Positions 29,321-35,460 of a DNA stretch of 35,460 bases are shown here, in pieces (position 1 is the stretch's first letter; each line of letters starts with the position of its first letter). The DNA is from Pseudomonadota bacterium. GTDB taxonomy: Bacteria; Pseudomonadota; Gammaproteobacteria; Steroidobacterales; Steroidobacteraceae. Both the position numbers and the translations under genes were made by a program. A model generated the notes under the pieces. It was not told where the DNA came from, searched no databases, and saw nothing but the letters and a program-made list of their open reading frames with translations. The stretch spans positions 1-35,460 of the forward strand of contig JAEZFW010000039.1 of assembly GCA_023417315.1 (NCBI GenBank), written 5' to 3'.

Positions 29321-31879
29321 ATGCCAGATCAACCGTCGATTGCGAAGACGCAGGAACAGGCTGCGCACCTTCTTCGAGGCATGGTGCATGTCCGCGGCGC
29401 GCGCGAACACAACCTCAAGAACGTCGATGTAGATCTTCCACGCGATGCGCTCGTGGTGTTCACGGGCATCTCCGGTTCCGGCAAGTCATCGCTTGCCTTC
29501 GGCACCCTCTACGCGGAGGCGCAACGTCGCTACCTCGAGTCCGTCTCGCCCTACGCGAGGCGCCTCTTCCATCAGATGAGCGTGCCGCATGTCGATGAGA
29601 TCAGCGGGCTTCCGCCGGCCGTTGCGCTTCAACAGCAGCGCGGCGCCCCCACGACGCGCTCATCGGTGGGCAGCGTCACGACGCTGTCGAATCTGCTACG
29701 CATGTTGTACTCGAGAGCGGGAGACTATCCGCGCGGTCAATCGCTGCTCTACGCAGAAGCGTTCTCACCCAACACTCCGGACGGCGCATGCCCCAAGTGT
29801 CACGGACTCGGACGCATTTACGACGCCACCGAGCAATCGATGGTGCCGGATGATTCGCTGAGCATCCGCGAACGAGCGATCGCGGCGTGGCCGCCGGCTT
29901 GGCACGGCCAGAATCTGCGCGAAATTGCGGTGACGCTCGGATTCGATATCGACAAGCCCTGGCGCGCACTGCCGAGAAAAGATCGCGACTGGCTCTTGTT
30001 CACCGACGAGCAACCCGTCGTGCCTGTCTACGCAGGCTATGAGCCGCACGAAGTGCGCAAGGCGCTCAAGCGCAAGGAGGAGCCGAGCTATCAAGGGACC
30101 TTCACGAGCGCGCGCCGGTATGTACTGCACGCATTCGCGACGACGGAAAGTCCGATGATCAAGCAGCGCGTGCTCAAGTACATGGTGAGCAAGGATTGTC
30201 CGCAGTGCGACGGCAAGCGCTTGCGCCGCGAGGCACTTTCCGTGAAGTTCGCCGGGCTCGACATCGCGGAAATGTCGCACCAGTCGATGAAGCAGCTCGC
30301 GCAGATCTTTCGTCCGTATGTACACGCTACCTCGCGGCGCGAGCTTGCGGGTCACCCGGAGAAGGCCCTCGTGATGGAGCGTATCGCGACGGATCTGCTG
30401 AGGCGCCTCGAGGTGCTGTTGAAGCTGGGTCTCGGCTATCTCTCGTTGGAGCGAAGCACGCCCACACTCTCGCCGGGTGAGCTGCAGCGCCTGCGTCTGG
30501 CAACACAGGTGTGCTCGAACTTGTTCGGGGTCGTTTATGTCCTCGATGAGCCGTCCGCGGGCTTGCATCCGGCCGATACGGAATCGCTGCTTGACGCGCT
30601 CGATGCGTTGAAGGCCTCCGGCAACTCTTTGTTCGTCGTCGAGCACGAGATCGATGTCATCCGGCACGCGGACTGGATCGTCGACGTCGGTCCCGGCGCG
30701 GGATTTGAAGGCGGCCGCATTCTCTACAGCGGGCCGCTCGACGGACTGAAGCACGTCTCGCAGTCGCGCACTCGCGAATACCTTTTCAACGAAACGAAGC
30801 GCGCGTTGCGCGTCCCGCGTGCGCCGGCGCAATGGCTTTCCCTGCATGGCATCGAGCGCAACAATCTGCATGACCTCGACGTCGAGCTTCCCGTGAGTGC
30901 ACTCACGGCGATAACAGGCGTGTCCGGATCGGGCAAGTCGACGCTCATCAGTCAGGTGCTCGTCGAGCTCGTCGCGACTCGCTTGGGGCAGCGCATCGCG
31001 GAGGACGATGAGCAAGATGCACTCGCGCGCGAGAAGCACGTTCCGAGCGGTGGGCGGATCGAAGGAGATCTCGCCCACATCAGACGACTGGTGCGAGTGG
31101 ATCAACGTCCGATCGGCCGCACACCTCGATCGAATCTCGCGACCTACACTGGATTGTTCGATCACGTGCGTCGACTGTTCGCATCGACGAAGGAGGCGAA
31201 GGCGCGCCGCTACGATCCGGGCCGGTTCTCTTTCAACGTCGCGAAAGGCCGTTGCGAAACGTGTCAGGGCGAAGGCTTCGTGATGATCGAGCTTCTGTTC
31301 TTACCGAGTGTGTATTCGCCGTGCCCGACTTGCCAAGGATCGCGCTACAACGCGAAAACGCTCGAGATCAAGTATCGAGAGCAGTCGATCGCCGATGTGC
31401 TCGCGATGACGGTGGATCGGGCGTTCGCATTCTTTCCGGATGAACCGCAGCTGCGCCGCCCGTTGTCCGTGCTGCGCGAGGTCGGATTGGGGTATCTGCG
31501 ATTGGGCCAACCGGCCACGGAGCTTTCGGGTGGCGAAGCGCAACGCATCAAGCTTGCCACCGAGCTGCAACGCGTATCGAAGGGCGACACGTTGTATGTG
31601 CTCGATGAACCCACGACGGGGCTGCATCCGGCGGATGTCGAGAAGCTCATCGAGCAGCTCGATACGCTCGTCACTGCGGGGAACACGGTGATTCTCGTCG
31701 AGCACGACATGCACGTGATCGCGAGCTGCGATTGGGTCATCGACATTGGACCGGGCGCGGGCGATGAAGGCGGCAAGATCGTAGCGACCGGCACACCGCG
31801 CGATCTCGCGCAGCATCGACGCAGCCGTACGGCGCCCTACCTCGCGCGGTACTTGAGCGAGACGCAAGCGCGCGAGTGA
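29321..31879 (+). CDS. UvrA2-type excinuclease ATPase paralogue
   Basis: The product is 852 aa from ATG 29321, which has GGGAG at 5 nt; ATG 29309 is an alternative. It has two ABC ATPase halves: Walker A GISGSGKSS (about 49) and GVSGSGKST (about 530), and signature motifs LSPGELQRLR (first half; canonical LSGGE changed to LSPGE) and LSGGEAQRIK (second half). Zinc-binding CxxC pairs: CPKC/CPQC in the first half and CETCQG/CPTCQG in the second. It is shorter than housekeeping UvrA (about 940 aa) and appears to lack the UvrB-interaction region, as in UvrA2 and the drug-resistance protein DrrC. It is therefore more likely to protect DNA from intercalators or crosslinks than to be the general repair UvrA. 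Confidence 0.9.
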   Translation: MPDQPSIAKTQEQAAHLLRGMVHVRGAREHNLKNVDVDLPRDALVVFTGISGSGKSSLAFGTLYAEAQRRYLESVSPYARRLFHQMSVPHVDEISGLPPAVALQQQRGAPTTRSSVGSVTTLSNLLRMLYSRAGDYPRGQSLLYAEAFSPNTPDGACPKCHGLGRIYDATEQSMVPDDSLSIRERAIAAWPPAWHGQNLREIAVTLGFDIDKPWRALPRKDRDWLLFTDEQPVVPVYAGYEPHEVRKALKRKEEPSYQGTFTSARRYVLHAFATTESPMIKQRVLKYMVSKDCPQCDGKRLRREALSVKFAGLDIAEMSHQSMKQLAQIFRPYVHATSRRELAGHPEKALVMERIATDLLRRLEVLLKLGLGYLSLERSTPTLSPGELQRLRLATQVCSNLFGVVYVLDEPSAGLHPADTESLLDALDALKASGNSLFVVEHEIDVIRHADWIVDVGPGAGFEGGRILYSGPLDGLKHVSQSRTREYLFNETKRALRVPRAPAQWLSLHGIERNNLHDLDVELPVSALTAITGVSGSGKSTLISQVLVELVATRLGQRIAEDDEQDALAREKHVPSGGRIEGDLAHIRRLVRVDQRPIGRTPRSNLATYTGLFDHVRRLFASTKEAKARRYDPGRFSFNVAKGRCETCQGEGFVMIELLFLPSVYSPCPTCQGSRYNAKTLEIKYREQSIADVLAMTVDRAFAFFPDEPQLRRPLSVLREVGLGYLRLGQPATELSGGEAQRIKLATELQRVSKGDTLYVLDEPTTGLHPADVEKLIEQLDTLVTAGNTVILVEHDMHVIASCDWVIDIGPGAGDEGGKIVATGTPRDLAQHRRSRTAPYLARYLSETQARE

Positions 31880-31990
31880 CGCGCGCTGACGAGTTCCGCG
31901 AAGAAGCTGGCTCACACGCGTTCGTAAGTCCACAGCAGGACGCCTTCAACACTCTTTGCCCAGACACCGTCGTCCCGGCGGGCCTGCCGC

Positions 31991-32081
31991 CAGAACTTGT
32001 TTCAGGACCGGCCGTAAATACGATCCCTGTAGGCCTGGTACGAAAACATCCCTGTTTTCGAACCTCCTGAAACAAGTTCTG
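31991..32081. repeat. palindromic element with 17-bp perfect arms
   Basis: CAGAACTTGTTTCAGGA (31991-32007) is the exact reverse complement of 32065-32081. Inside, CGAAAAC/GTTTTCG (32041-32047 with 32054-32060) forms a second hairpin, and GGCC-containing stems lie near 32010 and 32032. The nested hairpins and 91-bp length are typical of a MITE-like or REP-like mobile repeat. No clear target-site duplication is visible. Confidence 0.8.
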
Positions 32082-32118
32082 ACGTCAGTCCCTTTGTGCC
32101 ACCGTCACCGTCCCAATC

Positions 32119-32146
32119 GAAGAAGAAGAAGAAGAAGAAGAAGAAG
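32119..32146. repeat. GAA trinucleotide tract
   Basis: About nine perfect GAA copies lie in non-coding DNA, about 320 bp upstream of the GH9 gene and 240 bp after the UvrA-like gene. The tract may vary in length by slippage. It is not within a supported gene. Confidence 0.8.
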
Positions 32147-32462
32147 CAAGAACACGAGCCAAGAAAGGAAGGATGTCCCCAAGCGACATTTACCAACGTG
32201 AGCGCGCTCTTCGAGTGGATGGGAGGGCGCGGGCAGGAACTCGTCGCATCCGGCTGTGCTACGACGAGTTTCTGGACGTGGCCTCCCAGCCGCTCTGCCG
32301 ATAGGCGCGCGCGGGTGTATGGCAGAACGTTCACCATCGGCGCAAACCAAGCGTATCGGGCGTGAAGTGTGAAGCGAGCACGCGAATGCGCGCCTTCCCT
32401 ATGCGCTTTGAATTCCATCCCCTACCATACGCGCGCCGCTGGGGATGGTTACACGAGAGAAC

Positions 32463-34940
32463 ATGATGCTTCGACTTGCGCCGATCGTATTCTTGCTGCC
32501 CATTGGCTTCGCTTCTGCCGACAATAACTTCGAGCTCAACGACCAAGAGTATTTCGAGCGGCCCGGCATCAACGTGATGCTGGGGCAGGATTATTACCCC
32601 GAAGGACATCAGGGCGGGCTCAGCATTCTCATGCACGATGAGCGCATCGCCTCCAATGGCGATGTGCGGCTCGAGCCGGCGCCGGGTCAGTGGTCGCCGA
32701 TTCCAAAGCCCGGAAAGCGGGAGATCGATCGCGCGAGGCAGCAGATCTCGGTGCGCCTTGCGTATCCCGATCCGGATCGCGATCGCAAAGGCTTCAACCC
32801 GATCGTCTATCCGGATCTGCAGCTCAGCTATACGGTACGCGCAATTCCTGAAGGCGAGTCGATTCGCGTGTTCGTCGACATGGATCAACCCGTGCCGAAG
32901 GAGTGGGTCGGTAAAGTCGGTTTCAATCTCGAGCTCTTTCCCGGTCTCATGTTCGGGCGATCGTTTCAGTTGGGAACGACGGAAGGTGTCTTCCCGCGGC
33001 AGCCGACCGGCCCGGGCGAGATCGACAAGGACGGCACGTACGAGTTGATTCCGCTCGCGCGCGGGAAGCGACTCGAGATCGCGCCGGAAACCGAGCTGCA
33101 GCATTTGACGATCGAATCGGTGCGCGGCGGTGAAATCGAGCTGCACGATGGACGGGGTAATCACAACAATGGCTGGTTCGTCGTGCGCTCGCTCGTGCCG
33201 GCAGGCGCGACGACCAGCGCGATCGAATGGCTCATCACGCCTCATGCCAAGGAAGGTTGGTTACGCAAGCCGGTCGTGCAGGTCTCTCAAGTGGGCTATC
33301 ACCCCGAGCAGCCGAAGCAAGTCGTCATCGAGCTCGACCCGCGCGACGCTCGCCGCAGCAACGTCGTCGTGCAGCGCATTGGCGAGCGCGGCAACGCGGA
33401 GACGATCATCGACCGCAAGCCTGACGAGTGGGGTCGCTTCCTGCGTTATCAGTATCTGCGGCTCGACTTCTCGGATGTGAAAACCCCAGGCCTGTACATC
33501 GTTCGCTATGGCGATCAGAAGACGCATGTCTTCCGCATCCATTCCGACGTCTTTCAACGTCATGTGTGGCAGCCGACGCTCGAATACTTCTTGCCCGCGC
33601 AGATGTGCCACATGCGCATCAACGAGAAATATCGAGTGTGGCACGGTGCCTGTCACCTCGACGACGCGCGCATGGCACCGGTCGCGCACAATCATTTCGA
33701 CGGCTACCTACAAGGTCCTTCCACGCTCACGAAGTATCAGCCCGGCGAACCGATTGCAGGATTGAATCGCGGCGGTTGGCACGATGCCGGCGACTGGGAT
33801 CTGCGTGTGGAATCGCAGGCCGACACGATTCATGGCTTAGCGCTCGCGTGGGAGCTGTTCGAGGTCGACTACGACAACACGAGCATCGATCAGAAGACGC
33901 TCGTGACAGAGATTCGCCAACCGGATGGCAAGCCGGACGTACTGCAGCAGATCGAACACGGCGTGCTGAGCGTGGTCGGCGGCTATCGCGCGCTTGGCCG
34001 TTTGTATCGCGGCATCATTGAACCGACGCTGCGTCAGTACGTGTTTCTCGGCGACGGTGCGGCAATGACCGACAACGTCGTGTTCGACCCGAAGAGAACA
34101 TCTCAAGAGAGCGCGCCACCGGTTGGATTACCCGGCTCACCCGATGACCGATGGGTGTTCACGGAAGAGAATCCGCGGCGCGAGTTGCAAACGGCCGCGG
34201 CTCTTGCGGCTGCTTCGCGCGCGCTTCGCGGCTACAACGATGAGCTGAGCCAGGAATGTCTCACGGTCGCGCGCGAGCTGTGGGATCGAACGAAGCCGAA
34301 CGATCAGGCGCTTGCGGTGGGCGCCGCATCGGAGCTTCTCATCACCACCAAGGATGCGAAGTACGCGCGCTTTCTGCGCGACAATCGGAAAGTGATCGCC
34401 CAGCAGATCGAGCGCGTGGGCTGGATGGTGGGACGCACGGTGCCGCTCGTGAACGATCGTGGCTACACCAAGACGTTGAACGATGCCGTGCGCGCCTATC
34501 GCGAGAAGGTCGATACGCTCGCCAAAGAAACGCCCTATGGCGTCCCGTACAAGCCCGACGTGTGGGGCGCGGGGTGGTCGATTCAGCAGTTCGGCGTGGA
34601 CCAATGGATGCTGCATCTCTCCTTCCCCGAGTTGTTCCCACGCACGTATGCATTGCAGGCGCTCAGCTTCATCTTCGGCGTGCATCCGGGCTCGAACACG
34701 GCGTCGTTCGTTTCGGGTGTGGGCGCCAACTCCCTCACGACTGCTTACGGCTTCAACCGTGCCGATTGGTCGCACATTCCTGGCGGCAGCGCCTCTGGCA
34801 CAGCGTTGATTCGACCAGACTTCCCCGAGCTCAAGCACTGGCCCTACTTCTGGCAACAAACCGAGTACGTGCTCGGCCGCGGCACGATGGATTATTTGCT
34901 GTTGGTGTTGGCGGCGGATTCAGTGTTGAACGCAAAGTGA
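32463..34940 (+). CDS. secreted glycoside hydrolase family 9 (cellulase-like)
   Basis: The product is 825 aa from ATG 32463, preceded by GAGAG; ATG 32445 has no fitting ribosome-binding site. The signal peptide LRLAPIVFLLPIGFASA ends about residue 20. A region of unknown fold follows (about 21-270). A CelD_N-like Ig domain (about 275-360, VVQVSQVGYHPEQPKQVVIE) precedes the (alpha/alpha)6 catalytic domain. The acid-base Asp motif GGWHDAGDWDL contains Asp441 and Asp444. The C-terminal Glu801 in QTEYVLG is the probable proton donor. IFGVHPGSNTASFVSGVGAN is another typical GH9 block. It probably hydrolyses beta-glucan, though bacterial GH9 members can act on other beta-glucans or oligosaccharides. 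The stop codon sits inside a tandem repeat. Confidence 0.88.
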   Translation: MMLRLAPIVFLLPIGFASADNNFELNDQEYFERPGINVMLGQDYYPEGHQGGLSILMHDERIASNGDVRLEPAPGQWSPIPKPGKREIDRARQQISVRLAYPDPDRDRKGFNPIVYPDLQLSYTVRAIPEGESIRVFVDMDQPVPKEWVGKVGFNLELFPGLMFGRSFQLGTTEGVFPRQPTGPGEIDKDGTYELIPLARGKRLEIAPETELQHLTIESVRGGEIELHDGRGNHNNGWFVVRSLVPAGATTSAIEWLITPHAKEGWLRKPVVQVSQVGYHPEQPKQVVIELDPRDARRSNVVVQRIGERGNAETIIDRKPDEWGRFLRYQYLRLDFSDVKTPGLYIVRYGDQKTHVFRIHSDVFQRHVWQPTLEYFLPAQMCHMRINEKYRVWHGACHLDDARMAPVAHNHFDGYLQGPSTLTKYQPGEPIAGLNRGGWHDAGDWDLRVESQADTIHGLALAWELFEVDYDNTSIDQKTLVTEIRQPDGKPDVLQQIEHGVLSVVGGYRALGRLYRGIIEPTLRQYVFLGDGAAMTDNVVFDPKRTSQESAPPVGLPGSPDDRWVFTEENPRRELQTAAALAAASRALRGYNDELSQECLTVARELWDRTKPNDQALAVGAASELLITTKDAKYARFLRDNRKVIAQQIERVGWMVGRTVPLVNDRGYTKTLNDAVRAYREKVDTLAKETPYGVPYKPDVWGAGWSIQQFGVDQWMLHLSFPELFPRTYALQALSFIFGVHPGSNTASFVSGVGANSLTTAYGFNRADWSHIPGGSASGTALIRPDFPELKHWPYFWQQTEYVLGRGTMDYLLLVLAADSVLNAK

Positions 34941-35095
34941 TAGAAGTGACGAAGGTGATGGAAGTGATGTAGGCAAGATTCGCTCGGAGCTTGAAACCAG
35001 CGCTACGACCTCAAAATCGGGCTAAGGATGCGGTGCGGCAGGCGCGGACGCATTCTGGCCTTCGTCACCTTTGTCACTTACATCACCTTCATCAC
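34937..35095. repeat. inverted arms of GTGAYGAAG units
   Basis: The left arm (34937-34973) is made of GTGATAGAA-GTGACGAAG-GTGATGGAA-GTGATG units. The right arm (35059-35095) is their inverse: CTTCGTCAC-CTTTGTCAC-TTACATCAC-CTTCATCAC. The interior is 85 bp. The stop codon TGA of the GH9 gene is the first unit of the left arm; the right arm lies 6 bp before the trxC start. Confidence 0.85.
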
Positions 35096-35101
35096 GTGCG
35101 T

Positions 35102-35460
35102 ATGACGCCCCTTCATCTCCTCTGCCCCCACTGCGACTCGATCGTCCGAGTACCGGGCGATCGTTTGACGGATGGACCGAAGTGCCCGAAGTGCAAGTCA
35201 GCGTTGCTCACGGATCATCCGCTGGAGTTGGATGCGGCAAAGTTCGAGCGTCATCTCACGAAGAGCGATCTGCCGCTGGTCGTGGACTTCTGGGCGCCGT
35301 GGTGCGGGCCGTGTCGGATGATGGCGCCGCACTTCGAAGAGGCCGCACGCCGCATGAATACTCGAGCTCGATTCGCAAAGGTGAACTCGGATGATCACCC
35401 CGCGCTATCGAGCCGCTTCGGCATTCGCGGTATTCCAACGCTGATCGTCTTCAAAGGCGG
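35102..35460 (+). CDS. trxC: thioredoxin 2 (5' part, cut by window end)
   Basis: The frame from ATG 35102 runs off the window end, about 119 codons shown of an expected ~140-150. The N-terminus has two CxxC pairs (CPHC and CPKC), the zinc finger that distinguishes Trx2 from Trx1. The thioredoxin active site is WAPWCGPCRMMAP, and FGIRGIPTLIVFKGG includes the cis-proline. It is a cytosolic dithiol reductase, and family members are often induced by oxidative stress. The ribosome-binding site is weak, and the leader holds the inverted arm of a repeat. The missing C-terminus is only a window effect. Confidence 0.93.
   Translation, partial: MTPLHLLCPHCDSIVRVPGDRLTDGPKCPKCKSALLTDHPLELDAAKFERHLTKSDLPLVVDFWAPWCGPCRMMAPHFEEAARRMNTRARFAKVNSDDHPALSSRFGIRGIPTLIVFKG

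Larger units (their letters stand above)
31880..32462. other. 583-bp non-coding stretch with palindrome, GAA tract and dyad
   Basis: I see no gene here that I can support. The stretch contains a 91-bp palindromic element (31991-32081), a run of about nine GAA triplets (32119-32146), and a dyad AACTCGTCG/CGACGAGTT (about 32238-32270). The promoter of the GH9 gene should lie near its right end, but no clear boxes are seen. Confidence 0.5.

Noticed and set aside
29765..31165. A 466-codon open frame on the - strand, within the uvrA-like gene.
   Set aside because: Antisense to a conserved ATPase; no motif and no ribosome-binding site.
1..35460. tRNA, rRNA, riboswitches, or transposase genes.
   Set aside because: I looked along both strands and saw no tRNA-like cloverleaf, rRNA core sequence, conserved riboswitch core or DDE/serine recombinase frame that I could support.

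Overview
The window is GC-rich, densely packed bacterial DNA. TrxC, a DUF3618/YqjE-type envelope cassette, an MscS-type channel and a sigma-54 enhancer-binding protein point to Pseudomonadota, most likely a soil or freshwater gamma- or betaproteobacterium. The order cannot be fixed from sequence alone. There are no rRNA or tRNA genes, no prophage, no transposase and no CRISPR array.

Layout. (1) 36-491 is a small acidic protein, followed by a non-coding stretch with inverted repeats. (2) 826-18607 is the centrepiece: a divergent 17-gene carbohydrate cluster read from a 337-bp control region (11523-11859). The leftward arm, from 11522 down to 826, holds a UDP-glucuronate decarboxylase-like enzyme, a dTDP-rhamnose-4-epimerase-like SDR, a CDP-paratose-2-epimerase-like SDR, a zinc MDR dehydrogenase, a Gfo/Idh/MocA oxidoreductase, a GT4 glycosyltransferase, three CgeB-type glycosyltransferases and a SAM methyltransferase, mostly joined by 4-bp stop/start overlaps. 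The rightward arm (11860-18607) holds inositol-3-phosphate synthase, a histidine phosphatase, a fourth CgeB-type glycosyltransferase, a sugar-phosphate nucleotidyltransferase, a glycosidase-like protein whose barrel halves appear swapped, phosphopentomutase and a GT9/heptosyltransferase-like protein. (3) 18726-21875 holds a sigma-54 activator and an ABC exporter, both leftward, separated by repeats. (4) 22072-25457 holds a Cys-rich copper-binding protein, an acetyltransferase and three small envelope proteins ending in a clear terminator. (5) 25855-31879 holds an MscS channel, a phospholipase D/cardiolipin-synthase-like protein and a UvrA2-type ABC ATPase. (6) 32463-35460 holds a GH9 cellulase-like secreted enzyme and the start of trxC, cut by the window edge.

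How the genes may work together. The cluster contains steps to make a cyclitol (INO1 plus a phosphatase), oxidise or epimerise sugars or cyclitols (Gfo/Idh, MDR and SDRs), supply pentose 1-phosphate and activate it (DeoB plus a nucleotidyltransferase), make UDP-xylose (UXS-like), transfer sugars (six glycosyltransferases), methylate and trim (glycosidase). I infer a dedicated pathway for an unusual, probably pentose- and/or inositol-containing cell-surface or soluble glycoconjugate. No flippase, polymerase or Wzz/Wza gene is present inside the cluster. The product is not deducible from sequence alone.

Intergenic DNA is unusually rich in elements whose inverted arms consist of short tandem units. 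Several of them sit on or within a few bases of stop codons.
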